DNA of 64,000 bases from Phallusia mammillata (lineage: Eukaryota; Chordata; Ascidiacea; Phlebobranchia; Ascidiidae): assembly GCA_003260075.1 (NCBI GenBank), contig QLIY01000096.1:163197-227196 (forward strand), read 5' to 3'. Below are positions 40,475-52,100 of this stretch, in pieces. A program made the translations under genes and the position numbers. How positions within the stretch are numbered: position 1 is the first letter of the stretch; each line of letters starts with the position of its first letter. A model generated the notes under the pieces. It ran no database searches. It was given only the letters and a program-made list of their open reading frames with translations, and was not told the DNA's origin.

Positions 40475-41545
40475 GTCTGCCGCCTGTGGTCAAGTGGTGA
40501 TGAGCTTGGCTTACAAATCCACTGGTTGGTGGTTCAACACCCGCTCTAAGCATCCAAACTTTTGTGTTTTAAGTTTAAACACCTTAAAACTTGTCTAGGT
40601 CACTTTATTGTTCACTGTTGGTTACGTGGTGTAGTGTAGGGGTAACGGTGCTGTCCCACAACCCATCGCCCTGCGTTCGAATCCCATCGTGCACCAAATT
40701 AAAAGTCCTTTTTTTGCATAAGTCTGTGTACAAGCAAAAACTAATAAACGACATTTAAACATCCAATCATTGTCACCACTCGCAGTGTAGAGGTAAGTCT
40801 CATGCTTCCCGATCCTCTGGATGCTGTTCGAACCCCGCTAAAGGAAGCTTTCTCACCTCTAACCTACAATGCTCTTCAATACCTACTTTTAACTCACAAG
40901 GTCGGTACGCAAGTCAAAACTAATAAACACCATTTAAACATTCAATCATTGTCAGCAGTCGCAGTGTAGAGGTAAATCTCCTGCTTCCCGTTCCTCTGGA
41001 TGCTGTTCGAACCCCGGTAAGAAAGCGTTCTAACCTACAATACTTCCTTTTAATTCACAAGGTTGGTACGCAAGTCAAAACTAATAAACACCATTTAAAC
41101 ATTCAATCATTGTCACCAGTCGCAGTGTAGAGGTAAGTCTCCTGCTTCCCGATCCTCTGGATGCTGTTCGAACCCCAGGTAAGGAAGCGTTCTAACCTCT
41201 AACCTACAATGCTCTTCAATACTTCCTTTTAATCCACAAGGTTGGTACGCAAGTCAAAACTAATAAACACCATTTAAACCGCAGTTGATAGTCAGCAGTC
41301 GCAGTCTAGAGGTAAGTCTCCAGCTTCCCCATCCTCTGGATGCTGTTCGAACCCCGGTAAAGAAAGCGTTCTAACCTACAATGCTCTTCAATATTTAATT
41401 TTAACTCACAAGGTCGGTACGCAAGTCAAAACTAATAAACACCATTTAAACATTCAATCATTGTCAGCAGTCGCAGTGTAGAGGTAAGTCTCCAGCTTCC
41501 CGATCCTCCGGACACAGTTCGAACCCCGGCCAACACGGAATCTCC
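40475..41545 (+). repeat. tRNA-like SINE cluster and five-copy tandem array
   Basis: Two separate tRNA-like heads lie at about 40485-40560 (GTGGTCAAGTGG, GGTTCAACACC) and 40625-40690 (GGTGTAGTGTAGG, GCGTTCGAATCCC). Then a unit containing CAGTCGCAGTGTAGAGGTAAGTCTC and GATGCTGTTCGAACCCC is repeated about five times, starting near 40764, 40940, 41101, 41285 and 41451, with a spacer ACTAATAAACACCATTTAAAC. The GTTCGAACCCC is a pol III B-box match in every unit. None forms a complete tRNA, so these are tandem SINE-derived repeats. Confidence 0.7.
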
Positions 41546-42449
41546 AAGGAAAACCCAACCCACTTCGTATGGAAACGAAATGGACTCTGGCAGCAACAGG
41601 AGGTCACAACAAAGGAACTCGTCTTCCAGGAATGAATGAATGGCCTCGACAAACGTCACAAGGATGTCACTCACAGGAACTCACACACACTCACACGGAT
41701 ACACATGGAAATACCTGCACATGGAGCGAACACATGGAATATTCGATGGAAACGCAAATCATACAACATGTCAAGGAACATCACCTAGCACACCAGGAGC
41801 ACACATTGCACAAACATGCAACACACAAGAAATAATGGTTTGGATTGCAAAAAATACATAAAAAGCGTTTACGGAAAAGACACACGAAACGCATGCACAA
41901 CGTAAATGAAGAACCGTAAATATTTTCTGTAATATGTGTCACAACACGTTTTTTTCTATAATGCGTTCTTTTCGCCGATCCTCTCCAGCTGACAGGTAAT
42001 AACCATAGCATGCCGTTTTGAAAGGGAATTAAAAATCCGTAGTTTCTGAAATCAAAATCGTGTGTTCAAATCCTACCGCCTGCGCCTTGCCACAACGTGA
42101 ATGCTTTGTGACCAGCTGATTCGGTAAAACGCCTCAATTATATAGGCCTGGCGTGCCATGATTTCAAGTCAAGGTACTCGAAACCAAAAATCCTACGATC
42201 TCAGTTGAAAGTAAGATATTTGTTAACTGTGTGACAGATTTTTCTAGCCTACGCCTTGCCATATGGTGGTGAATGCTTGGTGACCGGGATATTCGGTATA
42301 GTGCCTTCAATGGGCCAGGCGTACTGTGTGACAGTATTCAATATTTTAGACTCACAAACAGCAGGATACTGCTTGACTGACTTTTATCTGGACCAAACGT
42401 TATTTTTGCAAATGCTACGATTTCTATTTTTCCCGAAACCGTGTATTTA

Positions 42450-42672
42450 GGTAAAATCATTTCTAACAAACACCAATAAATGTAAAAAACAAATTTATTT
42501 GAAAAAATAGCGATCAACAGAAACCACAGCAAATCTATGTATAAAACGTCTTTTCCGGAATTACAGGTATTTTACAGTGCTATATAATTTCTGTATTCTA
42601 GAAATACAATTCTTAACAAACAGCAATAAATGTAAAAAATAAATTTATTTAAAAAATAGCGATCAACAAAAC
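42450..42672. repeat. Direct repeat ending in AATAGCGATCAACA
   Basis: ATTTCTAACAAACACCAATAAATG...TTTATTTGAAAAAATAGCGATCAACAGAA (about 42448-42522) recurs at about 42600-42672 with few changes. The second copy is followed by a GTGGTCC-rich minisatellite (about 42725-42895). Confidence 0.7.
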
Positions 42673-42724
42673 ACCACGTGTATGTTGTGTCCATATACAG
42701 CGGTGTTTGTGTAATGTGCTCCTT

Positions 42725-43685
42725 TTTGTAATGTGGTCCATTGATGTCCTTGTGTAAATATGGTTGTATTCGTGGTATGTGTGTGGAGTGTGGTGTTTGT
42801 GTGAGCGGTCCATGTGAGGGTGGTCCACAGTGGTCCTTGTGTGGGTGGTCCAAAGTGATCCTTGTGTGAGTGGTCCAAAGTGGTCGTTGATCCGTTGTCG
42901 TTCTTCGTGTTCCCGAAAGTGTTGTGTTTTGTTTTTTTTGTAAAAGCGATAATCGTAAAGCACAACAAAATATCGAATAAATTCGCAACGACAATAAGAA
43001 CGTCTTCATCTCAGAAACCTCCGTTTTCTTCCGCTCGAGGTCGTCGTAGAAGATGTTTCTGAAAAATAAAGTATATAATATCAGTTCTATACGGCGAAAA
43101 GTTTAGTATTCAACATAACAATTTTCAAAATTATAACACGCGCTGTGACTCTTGTGCTCGCGCCGGTGCTGCGCTGTGGTCCTTTGTTGCGGTGGTTCCA
43201 GTTGTCTGCGAAGTGGTGCTGGTAATGTACCAGCTGTGGTCCTGTTTACGCGCCGCGGTGATGCGCTGTGGTCCTCTGTTACAGTGGTCCTTGTTTTAAC
43301 TTACACACTTTATAACGACTAAAGCAAGTTAAATATGTACAACAATAACTTATCTTTGTAAATTCTTGGGACGATGCCTTACCGCATGTTTCTTCTGCAC
43401 CAGGTTGTCGTACACGATGTTCCTGTACAATAAAACAAGTAAAATTAATTATTTGCGGCTAAAGGAATAATATTCAGCAAAATAATAAACAAAGTTATCA
43501 AATGCGCCGTGGCACTTGTGCTCGCGCCGGTGCTGCGCTGTGGTCCTCTGTTTCCGTGGATCCAGTTGTCTGCGAAGTGATGCTGGTAATGTACCAGCTG
43601 TGGTCCTGTTTACGCGCCGCGGTGTTGCGCTGTGGTCCTTTGTTACTGTGGTCCTTGTTTTAACTTACAACACTTTATCACGACT
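42725..43685. repeat. GTGGTCC minisatellite and duplicated GC-rich segment
   Basis: GTGGTCCAAAGTGGTC-like 17-26-base units fill about 42800-42895. A segment starting CTTGTGCTCGCGCCGGTGCTGCGCTGTGGTCC and ending GTGGTCCTTGTTTTAACTTAC occurs at about 43150-43310 and again at about 43513-43670. It is GC-richer than its surroundings. Open frames here are low-complexity and not called. Confidence 0.7.
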
Positions 43686-43699
43686 ACATTAAAAATATC

Positions 43700-46600
43700 T
43701 ATAACATGAACTTATCTTTTATAAAACTTGGGTAATATGTGGTACTGCAAGATGTAATGTCCCTTGTATCCGATGGCTCTGTAGGTAAAAAAGTCGCTAT
43801 AAAAGTAAATATACAACTTGAGTTATATGTCTGTTAAAACAAAATAATTGTTTAACAAGGTAGTGGAAGGATTTTTATGACGTTTGTACAACCTATTACA
43901 CAGTAACTTACAACCAGTAACTTATACCAATAAACATAAATTGTGATAAAGGCATGACTGAAAATCAAGTAACCTACTTCAAACTGACGTGCATCCGAAT
44001 TTGGAATTCATGAATTGTTTCTGCAAAATTAAATAAATGCTATGGTAAAAATTTGAAACGTTTACTTTTCCGAAGACATTATTGCTCCAAGTTTGTGTTA
44101 TGCTGATATTACAACAAACTGAATACAATTTAGGCACTACAAGCACATTCAACACTTAAACGATGTTATGGTCTTCTTAACAAATTTTATCGAACCTATC
44201 TTCAGTAAATATAATTTGTTCACTTACATTTCGCATTTTTTTCCAATACGTCTAAACTTGACAACTAATTTCAGGACAGTTATACCTCCATTCAGAACAA
44301 TAAACGACCTGCAGAAGCATAGTATTTGTCAAGCAATAATTTACAGCAACCTGATAAAAAATATCTTAAAAAAGCGTTAGTGAACTATTAAAGCATAAAC
44401 AACATAGGGATTAGGGAAACATTTCTATCTTACAAGCTAAATTAATTTCACAACTCAATTTAAAATTCTATTATAATTGTGCAAAACCACATTATCGGGT
44501 TAATTAACAAAAGTAAGATACTAAATTAAAACGTGTAACATTTACTTACTTGTGATTGTTCAGGTTTCCATTGAAGAATTAAACCGAGTCCATATCAGGC
44601 CCTGTGACAAAATACCGAAAGTAAAATAAAAAAATAAAATATAAACTTATCAAAACAAAGTTACCTTACTAACTTGTATTCCAGGAACCTTTCGCAAACT
44701 GGCAGGTCTTCAAAGCTTAAAACAGTTTAGCGATTCCTGAAAAATAACAAAATAGTTACAACTCATATGCCCACTCAATTGCCTGGTTTTCCTAAGTAAG
44801 ATTCGAGCTCAATAATCTAAACTTAAGTTTAAATTTAGGTCAAAACTGATATGTATACACTCACTTGAATAAACTTGCTGTAAACCCTTTTTCAAGCAAA
44901 TTCTGTGACTTGCGCAACATCACAGCCTTCACCACGGCTGCTAAAGCGGAATGAAAGGGCGGATAGGTCAACGGATGAAGCGTTCCCTTTTTTCTTTTTT
45001 TCTAAACCAATCAAAATGCCCCATAATGTAACGTCACAAGGGCGGATAAAAATCAACCACTCAAGTAACCGCTTTACCTAATCAGTAAAATTTGACTTGG
45101 AATTTGCGCTTTAGGCAGGTCACAACCTCCTCTGGCTTGACCCCGAGGGCAAAGAGCCTAATAACAGTGCGAACCACTTATGAAGTCAAGGATTGGTTGA
45201 ATGTTGGGTAACCCTCTGGAAAACAATAATTGTTTCATATCAATGTCTGCATGAAATATGAAGTTCACTTTATCGTTGTTTAAAACTTTTAGCCAACAAC
45301 ATTTTTAATTAATCTATATTAGCCTTCTCACATTGCTGTTATTAAATTAGATTTCGAAGTTATTCATATTATTGTATAGCCTAAATATGCTTCATTATTA
45401 GATATCTACTTGTCAAAATAGATACGGAACGGAGGTCCAAAAAGGGCTCTGCCGCACTTTACTGTCAACTTTAAACCACACTCACTTTGTGAAGTATTTT
45501 ATTATTTGTGGACATCGATGCCGACCGTGGTGTAGTGCGACGATCAATATTGCGAGTTCAACATGTCATTGCTAAAACAAATCAAACATTTAAACAATAG
45601 CAGTTTGTCAAGAGCAACAGGTGTAAACACAGGTTTACCTCAGCATTAAAACAATTAACTGAGTTAGCACAGTTACACATAGAGAAGCCGAAAATCATTA
45701 GTTTGTATTGAGTAAGTGATTAATTTCATAATTCTATATAGTGACTTATTAATGCATTCGACTTATCAATAGTGATGATTATCTATTAGGCTACCTGCAA
45801 GGTGTAACTGCTCCCATCCCAGATGTTGCGAAGATAGCTTGAAGTTAACGGTAGGTTATACAAATAGTAATATAAAAATGTTTTCAATAAATAATAACTA
45901 AAGGTATGCAACATAGGTTTACTGTTAAATAGCATCTATAGGCAGTTCTCATTTGGCCATTTCACAGAACTGACTCGTATAAAAGATATTGAAACGAAAT
46001 AAACAAGCAGAAAAACATGTAGGCTAAATTCACAACATTCAGGTGAACATTCCGGGCACGGTAGGATGTTGGTCATTAGGTTACAGTAACAACATATTAT
46101 TAATTTATTTTGAAACAAGCACAAGCGACAAACAGCCCTAAAGAGTGTGGTTTAAATCAGGAGAACACTGCACTTTTCTAATTGCAACAACCAAATTAGG
46201 AGCACGGAGCACAGCACGAGTAAAGAAAACCCGATTGGTCATCATCACACAAAATAGTAGTGTCTTCATGTTTGGATTTCGTAAACGTTGGAGATCCATC
46301 TGAAAGAACACATGAAACAAATGTCATTTGTTTAGTTTTTAAGCTTGTTATTCAGAAAAGTAGGCCTAAACAATAGTTCTGCTGCATTAGTAACGCTCAG
46401 ATTTAACTTTGCCTAACTCCACTCATTTGAGCTTAGTGGAGTCTATTTATGTGGACACTTCTGCCGATATGCCACCGAAACACAAGTGACATGCAACATA
46501 AAAGGACCGTCAGTGAGAATTAAGAAGAGTTAATTAAGGTAGAAAAACTGCGGCCAAAACAGTACAATACAACACAGTTGGTTGACAACCTTAATTAACT

Positions 46601-49062
46601 CTTCTTAATTCTCACTAAAAAACACATCCCATTATATCAATTTATCTAAGTTAAGAGTTTCTAATATCTCCATAAAAATAAGAGACATGTAATGTGGGGC
46701 AAGGTTACAAATATATATTGCAACACAAACTACCGATGTTCGTGTAGACAATAACGTATTAATTCAAAATTGCCAAGACAAATGTCTGCGGACATTACAT
46801 TTGTAATTAGTGAGTAGCCTAATGATAAGTAAACCCTAAAATGGTATTGTGCAATATAAAACAACAAGGTCACTTAACTTAAATCTTGCAAGCTTTCATC
46901 GAATTGTGATGTCAAAAATGCGTATTTTTCTGCAAAGGAAAGGGCAATAAGTTAAGTTATGTAGGCATATCCCGTACGTATTAGCTATTGTAATGTGTTA
47001 GCATGCAAACACAAAATAAGTACCCGTTCCGCCGTCATTATATAGTAACCAACATTTCATGACTTATTGTAACTTATTTAACCTAATTGGTACTTCAAAC
47101 AAATTAATTCTCATTTAAAAAGTCACTTACGTATAGTCATAAATCAATCCGTTCCGTTCTTGGTCAAAAGACGCACGTGGTTCTGTGACAAAACACGCCG
47201 TGTAGAATTGCGCAGTACATAAATTAAACTTGCTGTACATGACTAATTCAAAATTGTGTTCCTATATTGACACATAAGTAAACTAGCGTTTTCAGTCTGT
47301 AACGGCACAAAAGCGTCCAGTTATATTAAAATGAATACCTGCATATATTCTGCGCTGGCAAGTAATCTTCCTTTTTGACCTCGCTCAGTACTTCGCAACT
47401 ACAACCTTCAACGCGCGCCGCAAGAAAAGAATGACACTTCAAGCTCACAAGACCAAGGTGCTTTGCCTTTTTTCTTTTTTGTTCGACCAATCAGAACGCT
47501 AGTAGTCGAAATGTCACTCGGCCCTTACGCAACCGTCAAATCGACTCGATGTGACGTAACTGATGCTTGCAGCATTCCTGCTCTTGCCACAAGCTGCAGA
47601 TAATTTTGCGTTTGGAAGTCTGATGGTTTTTAAAAATCTAGTCCCCATAATAACGCTTGTATATGTTTAAGATGATCGCTTTGATGCACCGTTCTCCAAC
47701 GTCTACAAATTATTTCAAACCCGATTTAACTGATACATTAAATCACTGCAAAAGCACGCAGAAAATGTGTGAAAATGAATACGAATTTTTAACAAATATA
47801 CAGGCTATTGACTTTGTTACTTATTTTAAGAAATAAAATGCATGTGTACTTTACTGGTAAGTTATATGGCGTGAGAGACGTATTTTTTAATGCAAACATT
47901 AAAAAAGACACAAAGAAGGGCCGTTTGTGGCAAATGATTTCGATTTTTTGTTTGCTTGATAACTAATTTATGTAGACTGCGTTTACACAGATTAAGACCA
48001 GTGAGTCTTTTTGTCGTAGTTACAAACTTAACGAAAAAAAGCTAAACCAGGCCTATGTACTTGACATTAAATACTTTTAAAACACCTTGTATAGATCTTA
48101 AAGTAAAAGTTCTTTTTCATTAGAGAATAAAGATATGATTTTGCGTTGCTATAAATCAGACACAAAGAACCTTAAACAATCCACAAAATTGGCACATAAA
48201 TTACGCCTAAATCAATAACAAATTAAAGGCCGCCGCTTTTCTGATAAACAGCTATAGTTGCAATTGGCGACAATAAATTACCACTACCAGTGCAAGAGTA
48301 CTACAACACGAAAAAAATGTTTGATCAATAATCTACACAGGGTTTACATTTGAAACAAGTTTGTTTTACTGGAGCAGAAACACGTTTTTTTCGATTAGAT
48401 TTTGGGATATGTCTACGTAGCATTATATGAGTACAAATTAAGCCTATATAGTACAAACTCAAACTCGTTGTCAAGTTGTGTACAAATTGTCTAACCTTAA
48501 TTTTTTTGCATTAATTACGATTCATACAAAGTTTAACGGCTATGTTAAAAATGGTAAAACCGTGTACTATTTTACAAAGAAGGATCAACGGGTTCAAACA
48601 AATAAATGGTTTTATCCTCTAATTGAACTTTTACCAGCGAAAACAGAAAGCAAGTCGAAATAGAATGACATTCCCCATAACAATACAACGCACGTAATAG
48701 AGAGAGTCACGAGGCAATCTGATTCATTTCCGTCCAGCTTCGCAGCGCAAAAAATGCGTCAATCATAAATGTTGCTTTCACACAATCGGGTTACGAATGT
48801 CAAAATATGCGCAACCTATTTTTGTTGTCTATTTCTTTGCAAAGAAGAGAACAATAAAAACGTACACTGCAGCGCTCGCATTCTTTGTTTCAATAGGCAG
48901 GTATTTTTCACAGCAATTAGGTTAACTTTTCATTACGAATCGAACTACTAAGCACCTACGTCGCACTAACGATAAAACTGTGGCCAAAAAGTTATAGTTT
49001 TACAAGTGCGCAATAATTCGTGTTATAGATATAAACATTTGTGTAGTTTGTGAATTGTGCTC
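43700..49062. other. Gene-poor interval, possible minus-strand non-coding exons
   Basis: No protein-coding exon with a recognisable motif. Several short blocks bounded by reverse-strand splice signals (CTTAC on the left, CTG on the right) occur near 43395, 44553, 44680 and 47135, which could be exons of minus-strand non-coding RNAs. Two similar CCAAT-bearing segments are at about 44985-45020 and 47458-47500. Both ideas are inference from signals only. A 61-codon frame at 48478-48663 has no recognisable motif. Confidence 0.3.
46512..46616. repeat. Perfect 28-bp inverted repeat
   Basis: AGTGAGAATTAAGAAGAGTT... at 46512-46539 is the exact reverse complement of 46589-46616, with a 49-base spacer. 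No target duplication is evident. It may be a small foldback element or a structured RNA. Confidence 0.8.
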
Positions 49063-49123
49063 ATGGATCAAGTAATGTGGAAGAGTCTTCTGTGTTTGCT
49101 GTTTTATACGGCGGCCGATGCAG
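49063..49123 (+). CDS. Exon 1: signal peptide of the mosaic lectin
   Basis: ATG 49063 opens 20 codons with a hydrophobic core (LLCLLFY) and a small-residue end (TAADA), then the donor G|GTATATC in phase 1. Length (61 nt) and phase equal those of the GPCR gene's first exon. A TATAAA lies at about 49029, too close to the ATG to be a sure promoter. Confidence 0.75.
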
Positions 49124-52100
49124 GTATATCTAGATGTTAAACTTTTGAAGGCAGATTTTTACTTGAAATTATGCCTGTAATAGTCTATTCTCACGGTGAA
49201 TTTTACTTTTAACCTTTAAGAATAGTGATGGAAACTGTGAATTAAAAATTCAACATTTTTTTTATCTTAGATAATACAAGTCATGCATAGATATTAGCTA
49301 ATTAAAAATTGGCAAAATATGGTACATAACATAACTTTTCTGATTGAAAAATGCACCAAAACTATAAGGACAGCGAATTATTGTATGATAGTAAACAACA
49401 TATGTACAAACATATATCCTTTAGTAATGTAACTGTAATTTTGTTGCAGAAATTTTGGAATTTGAAAATGGGCTTATCTGGTTTTCCACTTTCAAATATG
49501 ACTACAACAAAGCTCTAGATTATTGTCAAAAATACAACGGCAATCTTGTTCACTCTAAAACAGAAGAAAAAAATGACTTCTTGAATGAAAACATGCCTCA
49601 AGGTAATCGGTATTAGTAATTTAAATTCGCTAAAATGTGCAATTTACGGTAAGTTGAACAATAAAACATGCCATAAAAAATTCCATTGTGATTTAAATAC
49701 CAAATCTTCCTGTGATTCATAAGAATACAATGCCAACAGTGTAGAACAAATCATACATTTTTTTAAAATATTAGCAGAAGTTTGAGTTTGAGACTTTAGA
49801 TTACTGTTAAGTTTATAAAAAAGTGTTGTGTGAGCCACTAAGCGATGCGGCAAATATCCTCACGTTTTGCGACAGACAAAAGATTTTGGATTGGAATATC
49901 TTACAACATTCAAGAAAATCAGTACACTTGGAGCGACGGAAGCGAACTAAAAGCTGAGGAGATAAGATTTGGTAGAGGCGAGCCCAGTATATCACATGGC
50001 TGTGTAGCAACGGAAAAGAACGAAGGCTGGTTCGTTGATGATTGTTCTGCTAACAGATTCTTCATTTGCGAACGCATTGAACATGGTAAGTTTGTGTGAC
50101 AAAAATTGCGGTAATTGTTCGTCTTATGGAGATATTTACTCCATACTAGAGCAATGCGGAAATACAAAATAAACTTAAATTGAGTGGATTTAAGACATCC
50201 ATTTTATGGAGATATTTACTCCATACTAGAGCAAATGCGGAAATACATAATAAACTTAAATTGAGTTGATTTAAGACATCCATTTACTAAAGCGTTTGGC
50301 TTGACAATAACGAAAGGCGGCAACTTAAATATATTTTTAAGTATTGTCGTAACAATACTTAATTATAACAGTTGACATGGCCTTGTAGCGTAAATCAACA
50401 AAGTAAACCATAAGCGACTAAATACGATGGAACAACGGTAGGAAAAAACGTCGCGACATTTTAGTGCGCTGTGTTTTTCAGATTGTCAGGAAGGAACTAT
50501 TTAGGTTTTAAGTGCTGTTGAGTCACATAGGCTACAATTCCCTGTTTCCGCCTGCGAATTTCGTTCCATTTGATCAAAGAATGGTGTCACTGATGATAGC
50601 ATGAGCATTTGCCGATGGGTGTGAACAATAAAGCAAGTCGCTGTTTAGGTCTTTTTGGGCCGTTATTTTTATCGTTAAACTTACTGTATGAAAAAAGGGT
50701 ACCACGCCACCAACCAAGCATGATATGTTTCTGGGTTTGGAGTTTCGTTAAGGGCATGAGCAGTATTATATAGTTTCCTGTCTGTTAGCAAATTTTGCTT
50801 CAGCACAACAAAATGCAAAATATTTAGATTTGCCAGCAACGAATGGTTCAGTTGACGTGGGCAAGTTTGAAGGACACCCGAATACTCCCAAACTGATCTA
50901 CATCAATTTCGAAAAGTGCTTCAACAATCTGCCATGTAACGTGTGTCTGGCATTGGACAATGAATACAACGATATTGGCTTTAATGCTTCCGTTGTTACA
51001 TACGGGCGTTGTGGCTTTATTGCAAGCGTGCAAAGGTCTGACCAGAATGCCACAGGGGATTATACTGGATGGGAGGATACAGGAACAGTTATAAAGTGGC
51101 GGATAAAACACGGTATGTCCTAGCACCCTCTATACCAGGGGTGTCAAACTCGTTGGGTTAGAGGGCCACATTGCAGTTTAAAAATTATGCCGAGGGTCGC
51201 ATGTGATTTTTAATCAAGTTTTATACACATAAACAACTTTTTCGCTATGACGGCCACATTGCAGATCCTTATTTCACCAACAGGCGCAAATTACCTGCTG
51301 GTTTTTGTTTCAAAATTACAGATGTAAAGAATAAGGTTTATATCATGTATATACCATCTACTGACGCCCCCAAATCCCAGATTTCCAACTTGATGCAGAG
51401 ATTGAGCTGCACAGTATGAAGATCAGTTTTAACTGTTTATTACCTCATAATCTAAATTGTGACGCTTTTGGTGACTGTTTTTCGCATTGTTTGCACACAA
51501 TAGGCCCACAAACTCGTTTCTGCGGCCGCATGTGGCTATCAGGTTTGAGGAACGGTTTGATTACTATCGTTTCTATTCATAACATATGAATTATTATTTA
51601 TAATTAAATTTCTGTAAATGTCTGTTTAAACAATAGCTTTCACTTTTTTAAGTAATAGCTTTGAAAAGTAAGACAAATTCATTGTAATTAGATAAAAATC
51701 TGACAAAATACTGCAATTGTTGTTGAGTGTTCGAGTTTGACACCCCTGCTCTTTACAGCCTTATGTGGCCTTTAAGAACGTTTAAATATACAAACACACT
51801 TTACATTACAATTAGGAGAGATGAAGATTGATAAAAATGAAACTAATGAAAAAACAGTCGTCTTATTTAAAGCACATTAAGTACAAAGTGTGGTTTAACT
51901 AACATGCTGCAAGCAATTACTATTTTTTAAAATGTGTAAAAAAAACGGTAAAACGGTACCTAAAAATTATGCTTATGAATAGAAAATTGTAAAACATGTA
52001 TTTTAGGTGCCACACAAAATTGTTCTTGTGACTACGACAAAGAACTTCCCGGGAACCTTTACCCGAATGTGAACGTGAGCGGTAAGAAAAGCATACAAAT

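Noticed and set aside
40475..40690. Functional tRNA genes
   Set aside because: B-box-like motifs are present but no seven-base acceptor stem or complete cloverleaf can be drawn.
41569..41861. Open frames rich in His and Thr
   Set aside because: CACACA-rich simple sequence without splice signals or motif.
42572..43009. Minus-strand open frames with repeated DHFGPPTHG-like peptides
   Set aside because: Arise from the GTGGTCC minisatellite; the peptide repeats track the DNA repeat.
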